In this document: positions 8,206-17,200 of the stretch, piece by piece
Layout of the letters: the number at the start of each line of letters is the position of its first letter
Position numbering within the stretch: position 1 is the first letter of the stretch
Assembly (NCBI RefSeq): GCF_001563285.1
Contig: NZ_CP005188.1
Location: forward strand, 377,501 to 441,500
Reading direction: 5' to 3'
Source: Sphingobium sp. MI1205
Lineage (GTDB): Bacteria > Pseudomonadota > Alphaproteobacteria > Sphingomonadales > Sphingomonadaceae
Length of the DNA stretch: 64,000 nt
Made by a program: the position numbers and the translations under genes
The notes under the pieces: generated by a model
Databases searched by the model: none
What the model was told of the DNA's origin: nothing
What the model saw: the letters and a program-made list of their open reading frames with translations, nothing else

Positions 8206-9622
8206 CCCTAGGCTTTCTCGTCCTCTCCTTGGAGGTAGACGATTTGAAATTTAATCCAATCCTGTAGTCGGGCAGGAGGTCTATCTCGTGAACTCCTGCT
8301 AAGCTCAGCTTGTTATCCAGAGGGACTGTTTCTCGATTTACAGCGCTTTTCATTGGATAGCCTCGCTTTGCATCCCTAAGCAGGGATATGCCCGCCACGT
8401 TGCCGTCATGATCGTGCGAGTTCATTTGCGATGACAGATGACAAGCCTTGCCATCGGAATCGAACGCCGTGCCGGCTTGGCGATCCTCAAGAATCAACGT
8501 TCTCATGACAAAAAGTATCGTCTTGGCCCCGTTGTGCCGTTTGGCTGGGAGATCCTCTTTAAGCCATTCCCGGAACGCCAACTCACGATGGCTGGGATTT
8601 GGAGACGTCAGCTGCCTTTTTCTTTTAGAGAGGTTTACGAGTCGCAATGCTGCAAAAGCTACTTGGATCCCGGCGCTTATGCCAAAAAAGTAGGTTGATG
8701 CCGCTGTGCTTTTGAAGTTTTCATTATCCACCTTAGATGGGCGCTTGAATTCTGGATCATTTTTGGCTCGATCGATGATGTCTTTAATCTCACCAAACGT
8801 TTGGTAGAGTTCGTCATTCAGCCTCCCAAAATTGCCATCTTCGTCCTTTTGGGAGATTCCTTTTGATTTAACGACGCCTTTGGCAAAATTTAGGTTAAAT
8901 TTCGATGCGAGTATGGGAGGGCGACCCTGTATTAGTGGAAGATTATTGGCTTTAAAGTGGTTTTGACGATAGCGATAAACATAGGCGTCGGCAATGTCGG
9001 ACATGAGGTCTAATATAGCCCGCTCTGTCATTTCGGTGTAATCAAAGGGTAAGAATTGTCCGGCATCCAAAACTACAGCCCGTGCTGCGAGAACCTGAAT
9101 TTCAAACATTGAATAAAGCACAAGCACATCTGCGATACATGCTTGCGCGCGGGATAAATCGGTACTTCCGAGATGCAGAGTCGCTAAATATTCCAAAGGC
9201 TCATCGAGGTGTCCGCTGATGACATCGAAAAAAAGACTCGGATTCTGTTTACGCATCTCGACAAGATCTGACGCTAGTCTGCTCGTTTCGATCTTCAGAG
9301 CGCCCGCAAGAAGAAGGCGGGCTTCTTGATGAGGGCGGACGCAAAGCATGTGATCCAAAAGGCCGGTGATCTCATCTTGATTTTTGTCTTCGAGGCCCAA
9401 GGCGAATTCTCGTGGCATGCGGATGCGATGGTCCATCAGGTGTCCGATGGGCAAGCTTGCGAGATCTTCTTCAGTAAATAGACGGCCGAGATACGTTTGC
9501 CGGTCCATGTCATGCGTTTGAGCGCTCAGAACAAAATCCCGCGCCAGGGACCTCAAAATCCCCATGTCCACGGGTCCGTTCCCAAAACCGCTTCTGACGA
9601 AATTCGAGGGATCTTCAAACAT
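8120..9622 (-). CDS. Unrecognised 500-residue protein
   Basis: I do not recognise this protein. It is mostly charged and helical, with no signal peptide. A stretch near residues 150-185 (CIADVLVLYSMFEIQVLAARAVV) and another near 315-335 (AASTYFFGISAGIQVAFAAL) are hydrophobic and could be buried helices or weak membrane segments. The last 50 residues are basic (KSSTSKERTRKPRVGYDQPA then RLESRSRRSPRAPSRFG). It is followed on the same strand by an AlpA-like regulator that it overlaps. AT content appears higher than in the neighbouring operons, which suggests separate acquisition. Context suggests a role in the mobile island or in defence, but nothing in the sequence fixes it. Confidence 0.5.
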   Translation of the reverse strand: MFEDPSNFVRSGFGNGPVDMGILRSLARDFVLSAQTHDMDRQTYLGRLFTEEDLASLPIGHLMDHRIRMPREFALGLEDKNQDEITGLLDHMLCVRPHQEARLLLAGALKIETSRLASDLVEMRKQNPSLFFDVISGHLDEPLEYLATLHLGSTDLSRAQACIADVLVLYSMFEIQVLAARAVVLDAGQFLPFDYTEMTERAILDLMSDIADAYVYRYRQNHFKANNLPLIQGRPPILASKFNLNFAKGVVKSKGISQKDEDGNFGRLNDELYQTFGEIKDIIDRAKNDPEFKRPSKVDNENFKSTAASTYFFGISAGIQVAFAALRLVNLSKRKRQLTSPNPSHRELAFREWLKEDLPAKRHNGAKTILFVMRTLILEDRQAGTAFDSDGKACHLSSQMNSHDHDGNVAGISLLRDAKRGYPMKSAVNRETVPLDNKLSLAGVHEIDLLPDYRIGLNFKSSTSKERTRKPRVGYDQPARPKYRLESRSRRSPRAPSRFG

Positions 9623-9630
9623 ATGGTCTG

Positions 9631-9653
9631 GCTCCGGTGAACTGGCCCGGAGC
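9631..9653. promoter_or_regulatory. Inverted repeat upstream of the 500-residue gene
   Basis: GCTCCGG and CCGGAGC (7-bp perfect arms, 9-base spacer) lie 9 bases before the start of the minus-strand gene at 9622. The position fits an operator or a leader hairpin; which protein would bind it is unknown. Confidence 0.3.
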
Positions 9654-9777
9654 GCTGTGGATGAAGACCCTAAAGTTCTGATTAAAAGCCGGATCGTATA
9701 CCAATCGAAGACGTCGTTAGCTGTGTACGAACGTCCTTATCGAGCCGCAGTGGTTCGGTTTAGATGAGGACGTAAAG

Positions 9778-10230
9778 ATGACTAACGATGAAGCGGAACT
9801 AGGTACGGAAGTTGCGCGTGAACTGCTCGCAGATCGCGAGTTGCTTGCCGCGCCGCAGGTAGCGGCCGCCCGGTTCGTGAAGGCTCTACTGGCGGCGAAC
9901 CCTCGGGTGAAACTGCCGGCGATTGTTGCCAACCAGAAGGCCAGAGATTGGATGGAGGCTGCGCGTGTTACGCCGTCGATCCTCCGTGAGGCGCTGGCCG
10001 CTGGTCGCAAGGAGTTAAAATCGGTTAGCGCTGAAACCGCGCTTAAAAGGCCGAAGAAGAGCAAGAAGTATGCGCCCATCGATGCCGAGCCGGTCTCGAC
10101 GCGGAATGCGCGGCAGCAAACCGCTTTGGGAACTCCAGTCCCGTCCAGGGCGAGCAGCGCTCACAGTGTCGCGGCTCCCAAGCCAGCACCTCGTGCTGAT
10201 CTCTATAGTGATGTGATGGTGCCGAACTAA
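9778..10230 (+). CDS. Small basic protein, possible TraK-like mobilization factor
   Basis: A 150-residue protein with a helical first half (ELLADRELLAAPQVAAARFV…SILREALAAGRKELK) and a low-complexity basic tail with KRPKKSKKY. GAGGA upstream of the ATG is a good ribosome site. It is followed by ParA-like genes, a membrane protein, an oriT candidate and a relaxase, so its place corresponds to traK in the IncP Tra1 region (traK-traL-traM), where TraK binds the transfer origin. There is no recognisable motif in the sequence itself, so the assignment is from gene order only. Confidence 0.4.
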   Translation: MTNDEAELGTEVARELLADRELLAAPQVAAARFVKALLAANPRVKLPAIVANQKARDWMEAARVTPSILREALAAGRKELKSVSAETALKRPKKSKKYAPIDAEPVSTRNARQQTALGTPVPSRASSAHSVAAPKPAPRADLYSDVMVPN

Positions 10231-10325
10231 TCCTTCCTGCCCAAGCCTTGCATCAAAATGGCGGGCGGCTGGATCGTGTCATCTGCCCGCAACTCTTCGA
10301 AATTACGCCCAACAGGACTCAAATC

Positions 10326-10505
10326 ATGACGATGATTATCGATCAAAATGCTGACTTTCGCCGTGAGCCTCATGCTCTTGAAATGCCCTTGGTGATCTTC
10401 GTCACCGGCGACAAGGGAGGGACGGGTAAGTCGTCCAACACCTTAAACCTTGTGCGTCTGTCTCGCACCGACCAGCCTCAGGCTCCTTTGCCGAAATTAC
10501 GTTGA
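10326..10505 (+). pseudogene. Truncated ParA/TraL-like ATPase
   Basis: A 59-codon frame that reads MPLVIFVTGDKGGTGKSSNT, a deviant Walker A loop almost identical to VNGDKGGIGKS in the intact gene 140 bases downstream. After LNLVRL it runs into unrelated sequence and a stop, so the Walker B and later motifs are missing. The remnant suggests a tandem duplication or replacement of the ParA-like gene. A short independent peptide cannot be ruled out. Confidence 0.6.
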
Positions 10506-10651
10506 AAGCTCAGGCGAGCGCAAACTAGCCGGCCGATAACCCGCACCGGCATAGATTGAAGAACTGCCGCTAGGCGCTCTGCGCTTTCCGTCACCGGCGC
10601 TCAGCAACTCACAAGCGGTTACTATCGAAAAATTTCTCTGGAGTGCCCGTT

Positions 10652-11413
10652 ATGTCCGCAAAGACAGGATCAATCTGCCCGGAATTTCCGCCGCTCGCAA
10701 CTTCACCGCCTCTGCCCATCATTGTCGTCAATGGTGACAAAGGCGGCATCGGCAAGTCTCTCATCGCCCGTATTTTGGCCGCATTTCTCCGGTCAGCCGG
10801 TTACCTCGTCGTCGGTTTCGATTGCGATGCGCGCAATGCGCATTTGGATCGCTACTATCGTAGCGTCATGCCGGTAACGCGGGCTTATCTTCGCCATACG
10901 GATGGTTGGGGATTGCTTCTTGATGGGTGGGAGAATTCCCCTTCAAATGCCGCGCTCCTTGTCGATATGCCAGGAAATGTTGGCGACGCGCTGGAGCGCG
11001 AGATGCACCGGGTAAATCGGGCCGCAGCAAAGCTCAATCGCGATATTTTGCATGTTTGGGTGATTGATGAGGAGGAAGACGTAATCACCCTGTTGAATCG
11101 CGTCAAAGATTTCGCGCCTCCAGAGAAAACGCTAATCGTGATGAATGGGCGGTTCGGCGATAGCCCTCGCTCATTCGTGCTGTGGCACGAGTCCGAACTG
11201 CGCGAAGAAATGCTTGCGGCCGGCGCGTCGGAGACCTTCATTCCGGCGCTGCAAATTCGGCCTCGTACGAAGATCGCCCGCGCACGTTGCCCGTTCGATG
11301 ATTTGTCGATGTTGACCCTGAGCGTATCCGAACAGGTCGATTTTGAGCTGTGGTGGGACGACGTCATTCGAGCCTTTCGTCCGTTTTGCATTCAGTCGGG
11401 GTTGATCCTATGA
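10652..11413 (+). CDS. ParA/TraL-like P-loop ATPase
   Basis: A 253-residue MinD/ParA-type ATPase. The deviant Walker A motif is NGDKGGIGKSLIA near residues 27-39, with GYLVVGFDCDARNAHLDRYY as the switch I region and NAALLVDMPGNVG as Walker B. GGAG lies 8 bases before the ATG at 10652, which favours it over the GTG at 10643. Size and position match TraL of the IncP Tra1 region, a ParA relative whose role in conjugation is accessory. It overlaps the next gene by ATGA. Because it sits in a mobilization block, a relaxosome function is more likely than chromosome partitioning. Confidence 0.7.
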   Translation: MSAKTGSICPEFPPLATSPPLPIIVVNGDKGGIGKSLIARILAAFLRSAGYLVVGFDCDARNAHLDRYYRSVMPVTRAYLRHTDGWGLLLDGWENSPSNAALLVDMPGNVGDALEREMHRVNRAAAKLNRDILHVWVIDEEEDVITLLNRVKDFAPPEKTLIVMNGRFGDSPRSFVLWHESELREEMLAAGASETFIPALQIRPRTKIARARCPFDDLSMLTLSVSEQVDFELWWDDVIRAFRPFCIQSGLIL

Positions 11414-11994
11414 GGCAACTTGTCGAACAGATGTATCGTGATCTATTGGAGCGCGAAGCAAGTTCCGAAGATTACGTCAGAATGGAAAAATTCCTCCGAC
11501 GGCTTCCTGCGGGAATGCGGGATTCGCCGGGGGTTCTTGCTGAGATAATCTTCCGGTTAGAACATATCCGCCAAATTGATGAAGTCGTACAGAGGGCCTC
11601 ATTCGAGGCGCAACAGACCGTTCATCGAGACCTACCAAAACGAGTTGAGAAGGCAGCGGAAACTGCCTTCTATACCTTCCGCGATCTGATGCCAGTCGAT
11701 AGTCAGGACGCGATGGCGCGCCTGTATCGCTGGGGCGCGTTTTGGATGCTGTTTGTTTTGATCTTCGGCCTCGTCACTGGTGGGGCCAGCACCAAATGGT
11801 GGCTCTCGCGTCCTGAAGTACGCCAGCACGCAATCTCGGAAATCAACTTCAATCACTGCATTGATGCCGTCTTCGGAGCAGCAGCGGTCAAACAGCGCAA
11901 TGTCGCCGAAGCTGCAGATTACGCCGTGGAACAGTTCCGCAGCGACTCTCGCCTTTGTGCGGCGGAATACGCCGACCGCCTCGCAAATCAGTAA
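11410..11994 (+). CDS. Membrane-anchored protein, possible TraM analogue
   Basis: A 194-residue protein with a helical cytosolic N-terminal part (1-100) and one clear membrane segment, GAFWMLFVLIFGLVTGGA at about 109-126. The C-terminal 65 residues contain two cysteines (NHCIDAV, RLCAAEY) that could face the periplasm. The start at 11410 overlaps the stop of the ParA-like gene by ATGA. Gene order after a TraL-like gene recalls TraM of RP4, which also has a membrane segment, but the sequence is not obviously related. The function is unknown. Confidence 0.5.
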   Translation: MRQLVEQMYRDLLEREASSEDYVRMEKFLRRLPAGMRDSPGVLAEIIFRLEHIRQIDEVVQRASFEAQQTVHRDLPKRVEKAAETAFYTFRDLMPVDSQDAMARLYRWGAFWMLFVLIFGLVTGGASTKWWLSRPEVRQHAISEINFNHCIDAVFGAAAVKQRNVAEAADYAVEQFRSDSRLCAAEYADRLANQ

Positions 11995-11997
11995 TTG

Positions 11998-12287
11998 AAG
12001 GCCCGTCAGTTCAACGATGTTGTGCTGACAGGCTCTCCCCTCCGCCTTCGGCTCCGTCCGCAGATAGCTGCGGGTTTAAGTTTAGTGTGCTTTCAAATTA
12101 ACGTGGGAGGAAATTAGCCAGGGCTGGCCAACGTATACCGCGCATCGGCGCGGAGACGTCAGCTTTGTCGCGTGGTCGCTCTGGCGCTGCCGTTGACGTG
12201 GCCGGACCTGGCCGGGGAGGAGCGTTGCCCTCCCCTGGACCCCTCCCTCCAAGACTTTTCGAAACCCTTGTTTCTGGAGAAAATGAA
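11998..12287 (+). other. Hairpin-rich intergenic region, candidate origin of transfer (oriT)
   Basis: About 290 bases without a gene, between the TraKLM-like genes and the MobC/relaxase pair. It holds imperfect GCCCGTCAG/CTGACAGGC at 12001-12033, a perfect CCGCAG-ATAG-CTGCGG hairpin at 12058-12073, a perfect CCGCGC-ATCG-GCGCGG hairpin at 12138-12153 and GGGGAGG/CCTCCCC at 12214-12235. Dense inverted repeats just before a relaxase operon are typical of oriT. I could not find a clear IncP-type nick sequence, so the nick position is not assigned. Confidence 0.45.
12058..12073 (+). terminator. Terminator-like hairpin
   Basis: CCGCAG-ATAG-CTGCGG followed by GTTTAAGTTT, 64 bases after the TraM-like gene. 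It could end that transcript or be part of oriT; the T-run is interrupted, so termination would be weak. Confidence 0.35.
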
Positions 12288-12611
12288 ATGACCCATCGCT
12301 CAGGCAGCGAGGTTCGTGTGCGCACCGTCGTGCTTCCCACGCGCTGGTCACCTGCCGAATATGACCTCCTCCAGGAGATCGCAGAACATTCGGACATCTC
12401 AACTGCTGAAGTGCTCCGCCGTTTGGTGCGGCAATCGCATCCCCAGCTCATTCCTTCGCGTCAGTTGGTTCATGATGTCCGGCGTATCGGCCAGAACATC
12501 AACCAGATTGCGCGTCATGCGAATACCGCGCGCTCCGTCGAACTCGTGGGTGAGCTGCAAGCCGCCTATGCCGACCTGCTCGACGCCATCCGCAGGATGC
12601 TTGCGTCGTGA
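12288..12611 (+). CDS. MobC/TraJ-like relaxosome accessory protein
   Basis: A 107-residue protein: VRTVVLPTRWSPAEYDLLQE, then SDISTAEVLRRLVRQSHPQL, then VRRIGQNINQIARHANTARS. This is the pattern of plasmid mobilization relaxosome proteins, with a ribbon-helix-helix N terminus that binds oriT and the conserved IGxNINQIAR segment. The ATG at 12288 has GGAG 8-11 bases upstream; the frame is open further up but that sequence belongs to the oriT region. It overlaps the relaxase start by GTGA, the usual coupling of these two genes. Confidence 0.8.
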   Translation: MTHRSGSEVRVRTVVLPTRWSPAEYDLLQEIAEHSDISTAEVLRRLVRQSHPQLIPSRQLVHDVRRIGQNINQIARHANTARSVELVGELQAAYADLLDAIRRMLAS

Positions 12612-14104
12612 TCCCCTCAATCACATGGGGCCGAAACTTTTCGGGCCTGGAAATATATCTTACCTACAATCGCGATCACGAGATCCTCGATCTGCGTGAG
12701 GTTTCTTCACTCGGGAATGCATCTGCTGAAATGACCTTGGTCGCCGAGCAGGCGCCCAGGGCCAAAGCGGTCGTGATGCACATTTCGCTTTCCGCGGCCG
12801 TCGAAGACGGGGAGTTGTCTGACGCGACATGGAAGCAGATCATTGATGATCTGCTCGACGAATTCGGCCTTCACGGCCACCAGCTAGTTGCCGTCCGCCA
12901 CCGCGATAAGCAGTATGACCATATCCACCTCATGATCTGCACCGTGTCGCCTTTAACTCTTAAAACACCTCCGAAGCAGGCTTTCCTCGCGCCGCACGCG
13001 CGTCGCAAAGGGGTTGCATCTTTCGCCCTCAAGAAGACTGAGGTTGAGCAGTTGCCCGTGGCGGATGTCGTGTGGCGTTCGTTCAATCAGTTTGCACTGT
13101 TTCGGCTTCAAGACCTGTGCAGGACGATCGAGAAGCGGCTCGAACTGCGCCAATTGCGTACCCACCTCGAGATGGAGTTGGCACGCGAAATCGGGCCGTC
13201 GCGTCGGACCAAAGCTGCCCATGAACATCGGCAGGCCCGAACTGGTGAGCGGTCTTTGCTTGAAAGGGCTGATGACATCCGTGCCGCTCTGGACCTTCAG
13301 ACGTGGCACCAAGCTGGCCGGGCTCTCGCCGCCATCGGTGTCGGCTTCGAGGCTGCTTTGCGCAAAAGCAAAAAGACAGGGGCGAGGATCGTTGGCCTGA
13401 CGCTGTTCGATCTGCGGAGCGTCAACAATCGAATCAAGGCCTCCGATTTGGATACCGCGGAGCGCCGATATGGGTTGCTTCAAATTGAAAAGCGCCGCCC
13501 TGCGGACGCTATCACCTTTGAGCGGTGGTGGCCTGAAAATACCGACTATCTGCGCGCCTGCCCGGAGATGAAGGTCGAAGAGGTGCGACCAGACCGGACA
13601 GAATTTAATCTATACCGGACGCAGCATTTCGAGGCGCGCCGAATTGCGCGTCTCGAGCGGGAGAAGCTGAAACGCGCGCACCGGGCAAGGCGGAAGGCTC
13701 TGTCTGAGCGGTTGACCAAACAGCGCAAGGAGGAAACTGCACGTCTCCCTTCGTCGCAAAGGCGATCGTTCAGCGTTGCGTTCACGAAGAACGTGCGATT
13801 GCCTCAACTCAACGCGCTGGATGAGGAACATCAGACGCAAATAGGCAAGCTTCGACTACCGCGCTTGTTGAGCTACGCGCTTTTCATACCGCATCACGTG
13901 CCCGAAAAAACCGTGGTCAAGCATAATGATCCGGTGTTCTACGAAATGCCCGCTCACAAACCGATCACGAAGGAAGCTGCTGTGGAGCGTTCAGCGATTG
14001 CCCCTCGGCGCACCCAATCGAAGGCAGAGCCTGAGATCGACACTGACGCCGACATCGATCGTCAACTGGCCTGGATTGCGCAACAATCAGGCCGTTCGCG
14101 TTGA
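12608..14104 (+). CDS. MOBP-type relaxase (VirD2/TraI-like)
   Basis: A 498-residue relaxase starting with GTG. Candidate nicking tyrosines are in GLEIYLTYNRDH (Y17, Y20). The metal-binding histidines lie in VRHRDKQYDHIHLMIC (H98, H105, H107), the three-His motif of the family. The second half is rich in Arg, Lys and Glu (RIARLEREKLKRAHRARRKA, about 345-365), probably a DNA-binding or coupling region. It should cut one strand at oriT and pilot it into a recipient. There are no mating-pair formation genes in the window, so transfer would depend on a helper system. Confidence 0.8.
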   Translation: MIPSITWGRNFSGLEIYLTYNRDHEILDLREVSSLGNASAEMTLVAEQAPRAKAVVMHISLSAAVEDGELSDATWKQIIDDLLDEFGLHGHQLVAVRHRDKQYDHIHLMICTVSPLTLKTPPKQAFLAPHARRKGVASFALKKTEVEQLPVADVVWRSFNQFALFRLQDLCRTIEKRLELRQLRTHLEMELAREIGPSRRTKAAHEHRQARTGERSLLERADDIRAALDLQTWHQAGRALAAIGVGFEAALRKSKKTGARIVGLTLFDLRSVNNRIKASDLDTAERRYGLLQIEKRRPADAITFERWWPENTDYLRACPEMKVEEVRPDRTEFNLYRTQHFEARRIARLEREKLKRAHRARRKALSERLTKQRKEETARLPSSQRRSFSVAFTKNVRLPQLNALDEEHQTQIGKLRLPRLLSYALFIPHHVPEKTVVKHNDPVFYEMPAHKPITKEAAVERSAIAPRRTQSKAEPEIDTDADIDRQLAWIAQQSGRSR

Positions 14105-14292
14105 CATTGTGAGAGAGCCAGGGCGCGCCGTCTTGATGAGCGGATTTGCGAACCTGCTTACAGACATGCGACCGTTATTGTCGCAGACTGTTGTACAGCT
14201 TGGCTCGTCTAAAAGGCGTGGAAAGTTAACAAGAAAATCGTAGCTCCAACGAGCCGATAGCGTTAGCTGGACGCGGAAAATGGGGGGCTGAT

Positions 14293-17200
14293 TTGCAAGA
14301 AGCGGAGTTTAAGGCTTGGCTTGCCGAGCGGGGAGCAAATACTGAAAGCGGTCGAAACACTCGTGCCCATGCGGTTCGGACCATCGAGAATAACCTGTCT
14401 GCGTTAGGCTCTCCTCATTCGGATCTCGCCGACGCCTGGCAGGCGGACAAATTTGTACATTTACGTCAGCGTCTGAAGGCAATGCAGGCCGACTTCCAAA
14501 ACGGCGGCAGTGATTTCAAGATACTCATGCCGCAGTCTGAGAGGCCGCTAAATCGATTGGCTAGCTGGCGCTCCTGGCTGGGCCAGTACGGGCAGTTTTT
14601 GGGAGGGGCGGTACTGGGCGATCGGTACGCCGACGCCATCCGATTGCATGTCCTTGAAAACTACATTGAGCCGGCACGTGAGCGCGAAGAGGATAGCGTT
14701 GAGGTCCTGGTACGCGACGTCAACGCGGCTCTCGGCCTGAAGGAGGCTTGGCCGAACATCTGCCAGGCTCTTGCCGGCCGCAAGTTTCGCGAAATGGCTG
14801 ATGTGAGACTGGCTGAGCGTGTCGGCGCGAATATCAGCCCGGCAACGGTCTTGCGTTTTGATCTCGCGGCAAATGACGGTGACATCGAAGGGGAATTGCG
14901 TCAGCGATACGGCGTCCCGCTTGTGGATACCGCTAAGATTCTGGCATTTGGCCTGCCAGATGGGCGTCAGCTTGCCTGGGAGCGCACGGTCTCGGTAGCT
15001 CAAATTTGGATTGAAGACAGTGTCGATCGAGAGTCTTGCCCGCTTCCTATTCACCGCACGTACCTTCCCACTCAGGCGCGGCATTCTAATCTACCGCCTC
15101 GGCTGAAACATAGGGCGGCAAATGGACACAGGCCGCGACCCGTTTTGATCGTTCGCCCGGCGGATGCAATGCAGATTGTTGAACTGCTCGATTGGTATGA
15201 CGATGCCGGCCCTTATGTCGATCGTGACTGGCTGGATCGGTTGCGTTCTGAATTTCTTGAGCGCCATCCCGGGTTTGTAAGCTTCGAGGACGGCGCCAGC
15301 TATGCGTCCAATGAGGGCAGCAAAAGACGCAATCTGGTAGAATATGCACAAGCTTTGGTAGGTCAGCTCACGGGCGAAGCGAAGGATGAGCCGTCCTTAG
15401 GCTCATCGTTGCTCGACCTGCTCGTCGGCAAAGCCGGGGTGCCATGCGAGCTTCTTGATTGGCGGGTGATCAATATTGTCCAAGCGCTTCGGACTGACAA
15501 TCCAGGAGTGGTGGAGCAAGCAGCTGAGGATCTCGCTCAGGCCGGGGACGACGTTGCCGGAGTCATGGCTTTCGTCGGCGCTACGTGGCCGCTGATGCTG
15601 CCTCATGCGCAAGCAAATCCTTATGCCGAAAGCCGGACGATATCGACCATGCTTCGCGCGTTGATCGCTCCCGAAGGAATGTTTGGCATCCGATCCACCC
15701 CCACTGACAATGCATGTTGGATGCTAACCGGGAGCCCCGCTTTCGAACCAAACCCATTGAGCGAAGGTGAGTTGGCTGGCGTTATGCGCCTTGTCCGCAC
15801 AGTGGAACGTCTCATGCGCGACGAGTGGCAATGGGCGCCTCGCGACCTCTGGGATGTTCAGGGATTTGTTTGGGAAACCTGTCAGAAGCGACTACCAGAA
15901 CCGGCAGCGGAGGTCAGCGTGATGACCGATGAAAAGCCAATCTGGCTCGTGACATCTCGCGATGGCGAGGCTGACGGGTTCGCCAGCTTCGTGGAGCGTG
16001 GGACATGGCATCTGCTCTACGATAGCGACAGCAAATATAATCATATGGTTCGCGAGATGCAGCCGGGCGATAGGATCGTCTTGCGAGACTATCTGCCAAA
16101 CCAGCGGAATGCGCCATTCGAGACAAACGGTAAACCGGTCAGCGCCATGCGGATAAGGGCTACCGGTATCGTGAGGGGTGATGGCGAAGACGGTTGTCAG
16201 GTTCAGGTGGATTGGACCCCGTTGCCCGAACCTTTGCTGTGGTGGCTTTACACCAACAATGACACGATCTGGCGGCTCCCACTTGAGCGTGAGGCGGCGC
16301 GTAAGCTCGCGGCGTTCATTTTTGAAGGCGAAGCACAAGATATCGCCTGGTTTCTGAATCTACCTTTCTGGCGTGACCGCCTCAACGCGTCGCAGGATGA
16401 TAATATGATGCTCAATCCGACCAATCTCATTCTCTACGGACCTCCCGGCACGGGGAAGACCTACTCTACGGCCCGGGAGGCCGTGCGCTTGTGCGTTGGT
16501 TCGGCCGATTTTGCGGAAACGGCGGAGGGGCGGGCTGCTCTCATGGCTCGCTATCGGCAGCTCGAAGCGGAGAAACGCATTGCGTTCGTCACCTTCCATC
16601 AGGCCTACGATTATGAAAATTTCGTGGAAGGTTTGCGGCCTGACGAGGATGCCGAAGAACAGGGAGCTGGTTTCCGGCTAAAGCCGTATCCCGGCATTCT
16701 ACGGGAGATTTGTGCGCTCGCTGAACATGCCCGAAAAAAGGCGGAAGCAGGCGAATCGGGTCGGGCGATCGATCTTTCCATCTGCCGATTCTGGAAGATG
16801 GGCTTGGGCGCTATTCGCCAGGAGGAGGAAGTTTACGAGGCGGCGCTTAAGGACGAATACATCGCTTTGGGTTGGGGGAGAGCGGAAGATTGGAGCGATG
16901 ACCGCTTCTCGACCGTAGAGGCGATCAAGTCCCATTGGTTGTCGCTGTTTCCTGAAAGCCAAGAGCCCAGCAATTGGACCCAGACCCACCGTTTCCGCAA
17001 TGATATGGCGATCGGTGATATCGTCATCGTTCCTTTCGGCAATAGCGCGTTTCGAGCCGTGGGGCAGATCGTAGGTGACTATGAGTTCATCCCTGAAGCC
17101 GAAGGGTATTTTGCCCACCGGCGCAAGGTGAAATGGCTCATGACAGCTGATGAGCCGCTGCCTCTTGACGTTATCATCGACGGCAATTTCACTATGCGCA

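Noticed and set aside
12165..12287. Upstream extension of the MobC-like gene
   Set aside because: The extension is Gly/Pro-rich non-family sequence over the hairpin region, and the ATG at 12288 has a proper ribosome site.
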